A stretch of DNA of 64,000 nucleotides, taken from assembly GCA_902491345.1 (NCBI GenBank), contig CABUHI010000002.1, positions 105,254-169,253 of the forward strand, in the 5' to 3' direction. Origin of the DNA: an uncultured Collinsella sp. Lineage in GTDB: Bacteria > Actinomycetota > Coriobacteriia > Coriobacteriales > Coriobacteriaceae. The position numbers and the translations under genes are program-made. Under the pieces are notes generated by a model. That model made no database searches. It saw only the letters and a list, made by a program, of their open reading frames with translations, and had not been told where the DNA came from. Shown piece after piece: positions 34,401 through 43,427 of the stretch (the stretch's first letter is position 1; every line of letters starts with the position of its first letter).

Positions 34401-34552
34401 AAAACTATGCCGGATTACGGGGCTGGATAGCGAACCTCCGACCATACAGAAAGATGCAAAAACAAAACCGCAGGTAGATAGCCTGCAGTTTTGCGAAAAC
34501 GTCACGCGTGGTCGGGGATCTCATTTTTATCGTAGTAAACCGGCATAGTTTT
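34401..34552. repeat. Nested palindrome, copy 1
   Basis: Outer arms AAAACTATGCCGG (34401-34413) and CCGGCATAGTTTT (34540-34552) are exact. A middle pair CCGACCA/TGGTCGG lies at 34438-34444 and 34509-34515. The inner stem AAAACCGCAGG/CCTGCAGTTTT lies at 34464-34474 and 34482-34492. It shares the inner core with the element at 42332 and the outer arms with the one at 42585. Confidence 0.85.
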
Positions 34553-34578
34553 GAAATGTCGCCAATCCGTAACAGCCC

Positions 34579-34611
34579 TTGATCTCCCGTGGACGGAGGA
34601 AAACGGATCAT
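34579..34611. repeat. Copy 2 of the GGACGGAGGAAAACGGATCAT element
   Basis: TTGATCTCCCGTGGACGGAG followed by GAAAACGGATCAT matches copies at 42503 (same strand) and 19570 (opposite strand). A second CCGTTTTCCT at 34638-34647 can pair with AGGAAAACGG here. Confidence 0.7.
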
Positions 34612-34660
34612 TTTGGCCTGATGGCTCCGAATCGCACCCGTTTTCCTGCGAAAACGCCGC

Positions 34661-34773
34661 GTCTCAACTTTGGTGAGACATTTGTCTCACGCCCAAAACC
34701 GAATCTGGAACATGTGTCACCTGCCCTAATTGTGTCTCATTTCGTAACTTTAGGCTGTTGCAAGGTCTGAGAC
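34661..34773 (+). promoter_or_regulatory. Cluster of five GTCTCA/TGAGAC motifs upstream of the adhesin
   Basis: GTCTCA occurs at 34661, 34684 and 34734, and its complement TGAGAC at 34674 and 34768. The first two form a hairpin or dyad. All lie within 131 bases of the adhesin start, in an otherwise AT-richer promoter region. They may be operator half-sites; the regulator is unknown. Confidence 0.4.
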
Positions 34774-34791
34774 CGCGAGAAGGGAGACGCG

Positions 34792-37700
34792 ATGAGTAAG
34801 TACACGAGGGGTCTCTTGGCGGTGATACTGGCCGTAGTGCTGGTGTTGCCGGCTGCAGCATTTGCCATGCTGCCCGAGGCCAACGCCAGGTCCAGCACCG
34901 GAATGGACGGACCGACGGCGAGCAAAAAGATAGTCGACCCCGACACTACCGGCCGCTGGCAATACTGGGCGTCGGGCGGCGAGCAGGACCAGACGACACG
35001 TTATGTAGGCCGAATCTGGACGGACAAGACGGTCGAGCCCGCAGAGGACGAAAAGTCCGACTTTGTGACAACGCTCTCCACGATGTCTTCGACTTCTGAC
35101 ACAACGTCGCTGGTCACTAAACCGCTCGATATCGTGATGGTGCTTGATGCCTCCGGGTCGATGGATGAGAGCATGGGCGGCAACGATCAGACCAAACGCA
35201 TCACCGCACTTAAGAACGCTGCCAGTTCCTTTATCGACGCCATTGCCGAGCAGAATGCAAAGATCGATGCTTCCAAGCAGCATCAGGTTGCCATCGTAAA
35301 GTTTGCGGGAAGTAGGGCTGATTGGGTCGGCAACGACACGTATTGGGAGTCGGGGTATAGGTACAACTACTCGCAGACCATGAAGAAGCTGACGCCCTGC
35401 ACGGGCGATGACGCGACGAGCCTTAAGAGTACGGTCAACTCCATCAGTCCTAATGGCGCCACGCGCGCCGACTATGGCTTACAGCTGGCTGATGGGGTAT
35501 TTTCGTCTGGTCGCGCCGACGCCAAGAAGATCGTTGTCTTCTTCGCTGATGGTTCACCTACGAGTTCTAGTGGATTCCAAGCAAGTGTTGCCGATAGCGC
35601 CGTCAAAAGCGCCAAGAGTCTCAAGAATAAAGGTGCCGACATTTATACGATCGGCATCTTTAATGGTGCGAATCCCGCTGCCGATCCTACGAACTACTGG
35701 ACGAGCAACGAAAACAAGTTCATGCACGCCGTGTCGAGCAACTTTCCAAACGCCACGTCCTATACAACCAATGAGCTTGGTAAGCGCACCGAGAATTCCG
35801 ATTTCTACAAGGCTGCGTCGAACGCCGATGAGCTCAAGAAGGTGTTTGATGATATCTCGAGCTCTATCACCTCGGGCAAGGGCTCTCCCACTCAGATCGA
35901 GGATGGTTACGACGAGAGCAAGTCCGGCTACATCACCTTTAGTGATGAGCTGGGCGACTTTATGCAGGTCGATACGTTTGTCAGCGCTCAGATTAATGGC
36001 GTCCCCTTTGATGAAGTGACCAAGACAACCAAGGGCAATACGGACACGTACGAGTTTTCGGGCGTGGCCAAGGACCTGGTCATCACCGTCGAGCGCTCTG
36101 CCAATGCGCAGCAGGGCGATATCGTGACGGTCAAGATTCCCGCATCGCTGATTCCGCTGATCCGCTATCACGTGGACATGGAAAACGGGATCTTTGAGCG
36201 CACGTCGCTCAATGACATCAAGCCTATTCAGATTAAATACACCTCGAGCGTCAAGGACGCCGCGCGTAACAACCTGTTTACGCCCGATGACGGACTCAAG
36301 AAGTATATCGAGAAACATAAGGGTGCCGACAACCAGACGGTCTACTTCCTGGCCAACAAGTGGTCGGGCGGCGAGCTGGGCGATGTTGTCGCCGAGTTTG
36401 AGCCCGCCGATACCAACAGCTACTATTACTTCCAAAAAATCACGCCTATCTACACGGACAAGGAATGCACCCAGCGCGCGACGGTAAAGCCGCAGGGCAA
36501 CGACGTCTATTACTACAAGGACGAGTTTGTGGCGATGGGCGCAAACGGCAAGCCGAAGGACGACTATGCCGTTGTGGAGTTTGAGGGGCACGAGATCGCC
36601 AGCTACGACGGCGCTCTGGTCAAAGATGACGGCTATTGGTCCTTTAATAAGGGAACCGCGCGCTTGGCCTATATCGACCAGCTGCATACCACCAAGGACG
36701 ATGTGGAGGCGAACGGCAACAAGACCGAGACCGCGCGCGACGTGCTTAACCCCAGGTGGAATGACCTTTCCTCCGTTGCGACTTCCACGCACGTGCATTC
36801 GCACCTGGGCAACAACGGCAAGATTATCTTTAGCCTTGCAACCAAGCCGACAACAGTGGATACCAAGACCGACTTTGGTCTGACCAAGGTGCTCGAGGGC
36901 CGCAAGTGGGCGGATACGGATGCGTTTGAGTTTGAGCTCTCCGCGACGTCCGACAACAATGCCCCGATGCCCGACCCCGCGACCGTAACTGTGACCAATG
37001 CCGATCTCGACAAGGGCAAGGCAGCCATTAACTTTGGCAAGATTACTTATGCCGAGCCGGGCGAGTACACCTATGAGGTCCGCGAGGTCAAGGGCGACGC
37101 CGGTGGCATTACCTACAGCAAGAACGTTGCCACGTTCAAGGTGACTGTGACGGTTAACGCCAAGGGCGAGCTTAAGGCCGACGTTGAAAAGACCTCGGGT
37201 GAGACTAAGTTCACGAACACCTATAGCGCCAAGACGGAAACCCCACTGACTCTTGAGGCAACCAAGAAGCTCACGGGGCGCTCGATGGCCGATGACGAAT
37301 TTAAGTTTGCGCTGAGCTATGCGGGGCATGACGAGGTTCTGCTGGATGCAACCAACAAGGGCGGCAAGGTTGAGTTCGGTCCGCTGACGTACACGACCAA
37401 GTCGCTTGCCAAGCTTGTCGAGGAAGACAAGGCGTCGTTTGACGCCAGCGCAGACAAGCCCACGTGGACCATTCATTACAATGCTGCCGAGCAGACCGGC
37501 GAGCTGCCTGCGGGCGTGAGCGCTACCACGGCGGCAATTGACGCATATGTGACCGTTGTCGACAACGGCGATGGTACCCTGACGGCGACGGCTGCCTACG
37601 GCGATGCCGGCAACAAGTTTGTGAACGCCTACACCGCCACGTCCGTCGCGGCATCGCTCGTGGGTAAGAAGAACCTGCAGGTTCCTGATGGCTTGACCCC

Positions 37701-40700
37701 GGCCGATATTGCCGGCAAGTTCACCTTTACCGTGACCGGTGAAGAGGGCGCACCCATGCCCGCGAACGCGAGCGTGACCAATGATGCCAAGGGCAAGGTC
37801 GACTTTGGCAAGATTACCTTTACGCTCGACGACCTTAACAAGGCTCTGGGCGAGAAGCCCGAGAAGCGCGAGCACACCTTTACCTACACCGTGACCGAGT
37901 CCGGTAAGGTTGCTGGCGTGACCAACGACGCCAAGCCTTCGCGTACGGTTTCCTTCACCGTGACCGATGATGGCAAGGGCAAACTAAGCGTGTCCCGCAA
38001 CCCGGACGGCAACGCGGCATTTACGTTCACCAATACCTACAGCGTGACGCCTGTCAAGACGAGCGTCACCGACCAGATCGCCGCGACCAAGGTTCTGACC
38101 GGCCGCGACATGGCTGAGGGCGAGTTCTCCTTCGAGCTCGTCGAGGGCAAGGGCAAGGACGCCAAGGTCGTTGCCACCGGCAAGAACGCCGCCGACGGCA
38201 CGATTACGATGAGCCCCGTGAAGTACGACAAGGCCGGAACGCACACCTACACGCTGCGCGAGGTCAACGGCGGAACCACCAGCAAGGGCGTCACCTACAG
38301 TGATGCCAAGTTCACCATCGTGACGACCATCACCGATAACGGCGACGGTACGCTCAGTGCCACGCATGTTCTGAAGGACGTCAAGGTTGCCGAGTTCAAG
38401 AACTCCTACAACGTGACCCCCAAGAGCTCCAGCGTCACCGACCTGATCACCGCGGACAAGGTTCTGACCGGGCGCGACCTCAAGGCTGGCGAGTTCCGTT
38501 TCGAGCTCGTTGAGGGCAATAACGTGGTCGTCACCGGTACCAACAATGCCGACGGCAAGATCGTAATGGATCCCGTCACCTACACTGCGGCTGGTGAGCA
38601 CACCTACATACTGCGCGAGACCAAGGCCGGCACCACCGAAAACGGCATTACTTACAGCACCGCTGAGTACACTATTGTGACCACCGTCAAGGATAACAAC
38701 GATGGCACCCTCAGCGTGGAGCACAAGCTGCAGAATGTTGACAAGGCGACCTTCGAGAACGCCTACACCGTAACCCCCAAGAGCTTCAGTGTTACTGATC
38801 AGATCACGGCGACCAAGGTCCTGACCGGGCGCGATCTCAAGGAAGGCGAGTTCTCCTTCGAGCTCGTCGAGGGCAACGATGTTGTCGCCACCGGCAAGAA
38901 CGACGCCCGCGGCAAGATCAAGATGAGCTCCATCGAGTACACCGCTGCCGGCAAGCATACCTACACGCTGCACGAGGTCCCGGGCGACGCCAACAACGGC
39001 ATCACCTACGACGGCAAGACCTACACCATTGAGACGACCATCACCGACAAGGGCGATGGCACGCTCGAGGCGAAGCATGTCCTGAAGGGCGACGACGAGG
39101 CGAAGTTCAACAACAGCTACAAGCCGAATCCTGACGAGTTCAGCGTCACCGACCAGATTACCGTGACCAAGTCCCTGACCGGGCGCGATCTCAAGGAAGG
39201 CGAGTTCTCCTTCGAGCTCGTCGAGGGCGAGGGCAAGGACGCCAAGGTCGTTGCCACCGGCAAGAACGCCGCCGATGGCAAGATCACGATGAGCACCATC
39301 GAGTACACCAAGGCCGGAACGCACACCTATACGCTGCGCGAGGTCAACGGTGGAACCACTAGCAAGGGCATTACCTACAGTGACGCCAAGTTCACCATCG
39401 AGACGACCATCACCGATAACGGCGACGGCACGCTCAGCGCCCAGCATGTTCTGAAGAACGCCGAGGCTGCAATCTTCAAGAACACCTACAGCGTGACCCC
39501 GCTCGAGACTGAGCTCGACTTTGGTCTGAGCAAGGCTATCGACGGTCGCGACTGGACGGATGCGGACAAGTTTAGCTTTACCATCAGCGCTCCCGAGGGT
39601 GCCCCGCTGCCCGAGTCCACGACCGTAACCGTGGGCAAGAGCGACGCGAACGCCATTAAGTTCGGCACGATCCGCTTCACGGCTGCCGGAACTTACAAGT
39701 ACGAGATCCGTGAGAACGCGGGCAACGCGGCCGGCATGACGTACGACGCCCATGTCGCGACCGCCGAAGTGACCGTGACCGAGAACGGCGAGGGCAAGCT
39801 GACCGCCAACGTCACCAAGAAGGAAAGCGGCCGCTTCACCAACACGTACCGCACTGAGCTCGATTACGCCGCGGCCGGCGGCCTTAAGCTTAGCAAGGCC
39901 CTCTCCGGACGTCCCATGACCGAGGGCCAGTTCACCTTTACCGTGACGCCCGCTGACGCGGCTTCTGCCAACGCGCTCGGCCTGCACGAGGGTGCCAACG
40001 TGTACAAGTCCCCTGCAGCGACAGAGGGAACCGTCGGCCTGATCGACATTCTGGCCGGCAAGGAGGTCAAGTTTACGCAGGCTGACGCCGGCAAGACCTT
40101 CAAATACACCGTGGCCGAGACGAACGACCACAAGCCCGGTTACACCTACGACGATGCTGTCCGTACCGTGACGATCGCTGTCACCGACGATGGTGCCGGT
40201 ACGATTACCGCTACGACGACCGTCTCCGGCGGTCCCGAGGGCACGCACGAGACGATCCACAAGAGCGGCGAGAACAAGGTTGAGAGCGCTCTGGTCCCGT
40301 TCAAAAACAGCTATAGCGCATCGACCGATGCGCACGGTGGTGACGTTGCTCAGATCGTTGCCACCAAGACCCTGACCGGTCGCCCGATGGTCGACGGCGA
40401 GTTCTACTTTGGCATCGCCTATGCGGGCGAGACGGAAGCCATCGAGGGTACGTGCGTTACCAACGTTAACGGCCAAGTGAGTTTTGGTGCTCTGCATTAC
40501 ACGACCGAGATGCTCGCCGACCTGGTAAACGCCAACCGCGCCATCCGTACCGACACGGATGCCAAGCTTGCATGGACCATCAACTACACGGCCTTCGAGT
40601 ACACGTCTCCGCTCGCAGCAAAGGGCATTACCGCCGCAAAGCCGAGCTTTAGCTTTAAGGTCATCGTCGTCGACAACGGTGACGGGACTCTGACGGCGAC

Positions 40701-42189
40701 GCCCGCCTACGACGGCATTCAGCCCTTGTTCGAGAACGTCTACGGCGCCGATGCCGCTGATGCCGCGCTCGCTGGCACCAAGAAGCTCCAGGCAGCTGAG
40801 GGCCTGACCCCGGCCGACATCGCGGGTAAGTTTACCTTTACCGTGACCGCTGACGAGGCGGGTGCCCCGATGCCCGAGCGCACGACCGCAACCAACGACG
40901 CGGCCGGCAACGTGGACTTTGGCAAGATCCACTTTACGCTCGACGACCTCAACCGCGCCCTAGGCGTGACGGACGATGCGACCGATAAGGCCGAGGCAGA
41001 CGAAGCTGACGAGGCTGAGGCCGACGAGGCAGAGGCTGAAGAGGCCGACGCCGACGCTGATGTCAACGCCGACGAGCCCAGCGACGAGTCCGAGCCCGCA
41101 GCCCCCACCGCCCCGCGCTCGCACACCTTTACCTACACGGTGACCGAGTCCGGTAGCGCCTCTGGCGTGACCAACGACGTCAACGCCACGCGCAAGGTTT
41201 CCTACACCGTGACCGATGACGGTGCCGGACACCTGAGTGTCGTGCGCAATGGCGACGACGGTGCGGCCTTCACGTTCACCAACACCTACAGCGTGACGCC
41301 TACCGATTCGTCCGTGACCGATCAGGTCAAGACGGTCAAGCGTCTGACCGGACGCGACCTTGCAGCTGGCGAGTTCACGTTTGATCTGCTCGAGGACGGC
41401 GTGACTGTCGCTAGTGGCACCAACGACGCCAGCGGCAACGTTACGCTGAGCCCGATCCGCTACGAGGCGCCCGGCACGCACACGTACACGCTGCGCGAGG
41501 CTTGCCCCAACGCGCTCGGCCTGTACAAGGGCGTTACCTATGACGGTACGACCTACACCGTCGTGACCACCGTCTCCGACAATGGTGACGGCACGCTGAC
41601 CGCGACGCACAAGCTCGAGGGAACCACCGAGTCGGCTGGCTTTACCAACAAGTATCACGCCATGCCCACGCAGGTCTCCATCGGCGCCATCAAGGTGCTC
41701 GAGGGACGCGAGCTCAAGAAGGACGAGTTTAGCTTTAAGCTCGTTGGCGAGGACATCGAGTCCACCGTCACCAACGATGCCGATGGCAAGATCAACTTCG
41801 ACAAGTTCGAGTACGACGAGCCTGGTACGTACGTCTACACCATCAGCGAGGTCAAGGGCGACGAGGCCGGTATGACCTACGACAAGTCCGTCTTTACCGC
41901 GACCGTCAACGTGGTCGACGACGGCGAGGGCAACCTCAAGGCGAACGTCACCTTTACCAAGGGCGACAAGAGCGTCGAGGGTATCGTGTTCAACAACACG
42001 TACAAGAAGCCCGAGACGCCCGTGCCGACGCCCGATCCCGGCACGCCCAAGACCGTGACGAACATCGTCAAGACGGTCAAGGGTTTCCTGCCCACCACGG
42101 GTGACCAGCAGGCCGCTGCACTGCTCATGGCATTTGTTATTGCCATGGCCGGCGTCGGAGCCCTGGTCTGGGGTATCCGTAAGCGCTAG
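34792..42189 (+). CDS. Giant LPTTG-anchored adhesin: VWA head plus 13 pilin-like isopeptide domains
   Basis: This 2465-residue protein has a signal peptide (RGLLAVILAVVLVLPAAAFA). A von Willebrand A domain spans about 115-335 with MIDAS motif DASGS. An unassigned region follows to about 690. Thirteen tandem domains of the FctA/Spy0128 type come next (each with K-x-L-x-G-R near its start and F-x-N-x-Y at its end, the Lys and Asn expected to form an isopeptide bond). The chain ends in a short Pro-rich linker, LPTTGD, a membrane segment and GIRKR. Domains 4 to 7 are highly similar at DNA level. Domain 11 has an extra acidic insert. It probably acts as a long stalk presenting a ligand-binding head. 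AGGGAG precedes the ATG. Confidence 0.92.
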   Translation: MSKYTRGLLAVILAVVLVLPAAAFAMLPEANARSSTGMDGPTASKKIVDPDTTGRWQYWASGGEQDQTTRYVGRIWTDKTVEPAEDEKSDFVTTLSTMSSTSDTTSLVTKPLDIVMVLDASGSMDESMGGNDQTKRITALKNAASSFIDAIAEQNAKIDASKQHQVAIVKFAGSRADWVGNDTYWESGYRYNYSQTMKKLTPCTGDDATSLKSTVNSISPNGATRADYGLQLADGVFSSGRADAKKIVVFFADGSPTSSSGFQASVADSAVKSAKSLKNKGADIYTIGIFNGANPAADPTNYWTSNENKFMHAVSSNFPNATSYTTNELGKRTENSDFYKAASNADELKKVFDDISSSITSGKGSPTQIEDGYDESKSGYITFSDELGDFMQVDTFVSAQINGVPFDEVTKTTKGNTDTYEFSGVAKDLVITVERSANAQQGDIVTVKIPASLIPLIRYHVDMENGIFERTSLNDIKPIQIKYTSSVKDAARNNLFTPDDGLKKYIEKHKGADNQTVYFLANKWSGGELGDVVAEFEPADTNSYYYFQKITPIYTDKECTQRATVKPQGNDVYYYKDEFVAMGANGKPKDDYAVVEFEGHEIASYDGALVKDDGYWSFNKGTARLAYIDQLHTTKDDVEANGNKTETARDVLNPRWNDLSSVATSTHVHSHLGNNGKIIFSLATKPTTVDTKTDFGLTKVLEGRKWADTDAFEFELSATSDNNAPMPDPATVTVTNADLDKGKAAINFGKITYAEPGEYTYEVREVKGDAGGITYSKNVATFKVTVTVNAKGELKADVEKTSGETKFTNTYSAKTETPLTLEATKKLTGRSMADDEFKFALSYAGHDEVLLDATNKGGKVEFGPLTYTTKSLAKLVEEDKASFDASADKPTWTIHYNAAEQTGELPAGVSATTAAIDAYVTVVDNGDGTLTATAAYGDAGNKFVNAYTATSVAASLVGKKNLQVPDGLTPADIAGKFTFTVTGEEGAPMPANASVTNDAKGKVDFGKITFTLDDLNKALGEKPEKREHTFTYTVTESGKVAGVTNDAKPSRTVSFTVTDDGKGKLSVSRNPDGNAAFTFTNTYSVTPVKTSVTDQIAATKVLTGRDMAEGEFSFELVEGKGKDAKVVATGKNAADGTITMSPVKYDKAGTHTYTLREVNGGTTSKGVTYSDAKFTIVTTITDNGDGTLSATHVLKDVKVAEFKNSYNVTPKSSSVTDLITADKVLTGRDLKAGEFRFELVEGNNVVVTGTNNADGKIVMDPVTYTAAGEHTYILRETKAGTTENGITYSTAEYTIVTTVKDNNDGTLSVEHKLQNVDKATFENAYTVTPKSFSVTDQITATKVLTGRDLKEGEFSFELVEGNDVVATGKNDARGKIKMSSIEYTAAGKHTYTLHEVPGDANNGITYDGKTYTIETTITDKGDGTLEAKHVLKGDDEAKFNNSYKPNPDEFSVTDQITVTKSLTGRDLKEGEFSFELVEGEGKDAKVVATGKNAADGKITMSTIEYTKAGTHTYTLREVNGGTTSKGITYSDAKFTIETTITDNGDGTLSAQHVLKNAEAAIFKNTYSVTPLETELDFGLSKAIDGRDWTDADKFSFTISAPEGAPLPESTTVTVGKSDANAIKFGTIRFTAAGTYKYEIRENAGNAAGMTYDAHVATAEVTVTENGEGKLTANVTKKESGRFTNTYRTELDYAAAGGLKLSKALSGRPMTEGQFTFTVTPADAASANALGLHEGANVYKSPAATEGTVGLIDILAGKEVKFTQADAGKTFKYTVAETNDHKPGYTYDDAVRTVTIAVTDDGAGTITATTTVSGGPEGTHETIHKSGENKVESALVPFKNSYSASTDAHGGDVAQIVATKTLTGRPMVDGEFYFGIAYAGETEAIEGTCVTNVNGQVSFGALHYTTEMLADLVNANRAIRTDTDAKLAWTINYTAFEYTSPLAAKGITAAKPSFSFKVIVVDNGDGTLTATPAYDGIQPLFENVYGADAADAALAGTKKLQAAEGLTPADIAGKFTFTVTADEAGAPMPERTTATNDAAGNVDFGKIHFTLDDLNRALGVTDDATDKAEADEADEAEADEAEAEEADADADVNADEPSDESEPAAPTAPRSHTFTYTVTESGSASGVTNDVNATRKVSYTVTDDGAGHLSVVRNGDDGAAFTFTNTYSVTPTDSSVTDQVKTVKRLTGRDLAAGEFTFDLLEDGVTVASGTNDASGNVTLSPIRYEAPGTHTYTLREACPNALGLYKGVTYDGTTYTVVTTVSDNGDGTLTATHKLEGTTESAGFTNKYHAMPTQVSIGAIKVLEGRELKKDEFSFKLVGEDIESTVTNDADGKINFDKFEYDEPGTYVYTISEVKGDEAGMTYDKSVFTATVNVVDDGEGNLKANVTFTKGDKSVEGIVFNNTYKKPETPVPTPDPGTPKTVTNIVKTVKGFLPTTGDQQAAALLMAFVIAMAGVGALVWGIRKR
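38047..39490 (+). repeat. Four near-identical tandem units of about 355-370 bp in the adhesin gene
   Basis: Units begin at the AGCGTCACCGACC-like sequence near 38061, 38431, 38788 and 39142. Units 1 and 4 share long almost identical stretches (GAGTTCTCCTTCGAGCTCGT, then GACGCCAAGGTCGTTGCCAC). They encode domains 4-7 and are candidates for recombination that changes stalk length. Confidence 0.75.
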
Positions 42190-42202
42190 GCACGCTGGTA
42201 GC

Positions 42203-42226
42203 GCCCGGGGCCAAAAGGCCCCGGGC
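42203..42226 (+). terminator. Hairpin after the adhesin gene
   Basis: GCCCGGGGCC (42203-42212) and GGCCCCGGGC (42217-42226) pair perfectly around AAAA, 14 bases past the stop. No T run follows. Confidence 0.7.
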
Positions 42227-42272
42227 GGCCGGCGGGGAGCCAGAACATAGCCCCCACCCCCACCCCCAGCCG

Positions 42273-42308
42273 TCACGGAGGTATCTCCCTCCTCCGTGGC
42301 GGCGCTTT
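42273..42308 (+). terminator. Second hairpin with T-tract
   Basis: CACGGAGG (42274-42281) pairs with CCTCCGTG (42291-42298), followed by GCGGCGCTTTTG. It is probably a back-up terminator. Confidence 0.55.
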
Positions 42309-42331
42309 TGTGCGTAGGCGAGAAGGGCTTG

Positions 42332-42489
42332 CCACGAAATTGGCCCATCTACTACGTTTAGCCCCTTACCCCCAACCATGCCAAAAAACGCGAAAACAAA
42401 ACCGCAGTTAGAACGCCTGCAGTTTTCTGGAAAACAGGGGTATGGTTGGGGGTATCGAGTCAAACGTAGTAGATGGGCCGATTTCGTGG
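42332..42489. repeat. Nested palindrome, copy 2
   Basis: Outer 28-base arms 42332-42359 (starting CCACGAAATTGGCCCATCTA) and 42462-42489 match at 27 of 28 positions. Middle arms TACCCCCAACCAT (42367-42379) and ATGGTTGGGGGTA (42442-42454) are exact. The inner stem AAAACCGCAG/CTGCAGTTTT lies at 42398-42407 and 42417-42426. The inner core matches copy 1, but the outer arms are unrelated to it. Confidence 0.88.
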
Positions 42490-42502
42490 TTGGCGCCGCC
42501 AA

Positions 42503-42535
42503 ATGATCCCCCGGGGACGGAGGAAAACGGATCAT
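42503..42535. repeat. Copy 3 of the GGACGGAGGAAAACGGATCAT element
   Basis: ATGATCCCCCGGGGACGGAG followed by GAAAACGGATCAT has perfect ATGATCC/GGATCAT ends and lies between two nested palindromes. Confidence 0.78.
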
Positions 42536-42584
42536 TTTTGGCCCCACACGGCTGGTGGGTGCGTTCGCGCAGGACCGTTCAAAC

Positions 42585-42736
42585 AAAACTATGCCGGTTT
42601 ACGGGGCTAAACTCAGGACTCCCATCCATACCCGCGTTTTCTGCAAAATGACGGCTCGTCTACCTGCGGTTTTATTTTCACGAATATCGGCATGGTTGGG
42701 GACTCGTGACTCAGCCCCGGAAACCGGCATAGTTTT
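42585..42736. repeat. Nested palindrome, copy 3 (core inverted)
   Basis: Exact 16-base outer arms AAAACTATGCCGGTTT (42585-42600) and 42721-42736 continue with CGGGGCT/AGCCCCG (42602-42608 and 42713-42719). The inner part reads CTGCAAAATGACGGCTCGTC then TACCTGCGGTTTTATTTT, which is the reverse complement of the copy 1 core. Confidence 0.85.
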
Positions 42737-42777
42737 GAAATGGCATTAAATCGATGGCAGCCATTTTGCTATGCCGG
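42724..42777. repeat. Alternative stem sharing the right arm of copy 3
   Basis: CCGGCATAG (42724-42732) can also pair with CTATGCCGG (42769-42777), continued by AAATGGC (42738-42744) and GCCATTT (42760-42766). It competes with the outer stem of copy 3. It lies just beyond the stop of the minus-strand response regulator and may act as its terminator. Confidence 0.7.
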
Positions 42778-42797
42778 AGCGGTCGGCCGTTGGGTAA

Positions 42798-43427
42798 TTA
42801 CCCTCGCAGGTAGGCGATGGCGATTTGGGTGCGGTTGCGCAGGCCCATTTTGGCCAGGATCGAGCTGATGTGGTTGCGCACCGTGCCTTCTCCCATATAA
42901 GCCGTGGCGGCAATCTCCTTGTTATCGAGGCCGCGGGCGATGAGCTCGGCGACTTCGAACTCGCGGTCGGTCAGGCTGGCAAAGGCTGCGGGCCGGCGGG
43001 GCGTGCCCGTCTTGTCGCCCATCCCGTCAAAGTCAACATCTTCGATCGCCTTGCCCTCGAGCACGCGTTTGCCATCCATGACCTGCGCCAACGCTGGCGG
43101 AATCGCGGCGGCATCAGTCTTGATCAGGTAACCGCGGGCGCCCAGCTTGAGCGCCGATACAATGTACTCGTCATCCGAGAATGTCGTCAGAAACACCACG
43201 CGTGCCGCGGGGTCGTGCTCAAGGATTTCGCGCGCCGCCGAAAGGCCGTCGCGCCCTGGCATCTGAATGTCGAGCAGTGCGATATCGGGTGCGAGTTCGG
43301 CGTAGAGTGCCACCGCGTCGTTGCCGTCGGCTCCGGTGCCCACCACTTCGATCTGCGGCTGGGCGCCCAGGATAATCTTGAGCGAATCGACTACCAAGCG
43401 GTCGTCGTCGACAACTATGAGCCTCAT
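42798..43427 (-). CDS. NarL/LuxR-family response regulator
   Basis: This 209-residue protein has an N-terminal receiver (VVDDDRLVVDSLK with the acidic pocket, phospho-acceptor Asp in IALLDIQMPG near 54, conserved Thr in VFLTTFSD, Lys in GYLIKTDA). The C-terminal LuxR HTH is SLTDREFEVAELIARGLDNK to GTVRNHISSILAKMGLRNRT. It is the output half of the two-component system with the upstream kinase, whose gene overlaps by 4 bases. The divergent ABC exporter starting at 44773 is the obvious candidate target (inference). Confidence 0.92.
   Translation of the reverse strand: MRLIVVDDDRLVVDSLKIILGAQPQIEVVGTGADGNDAVALYAELAPDIALLDIQMPGRDGLSAAREILEHDPAARVVFLTTFSDDEYIVSALKLGARGYLIKTDAAAIPPALAQVMDGKRVLEGKAIEDVDFDGMGDKTGTPRRPAAFASLTDREFEVAELIARGLDNKEIAATAYMGEGTVRNHISSILAKMGLRNRTQIAIAYLRG

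Noticed and set aside
35554..42348. Three very long minus-strand frames (773, 982 and 462 codons) opposite the adhesin
   Set aside because: They mirror the repeated domains and have no recognisable motifs or ribosome-binding sites. They are composition artefacts of the biased plus-strand codons.
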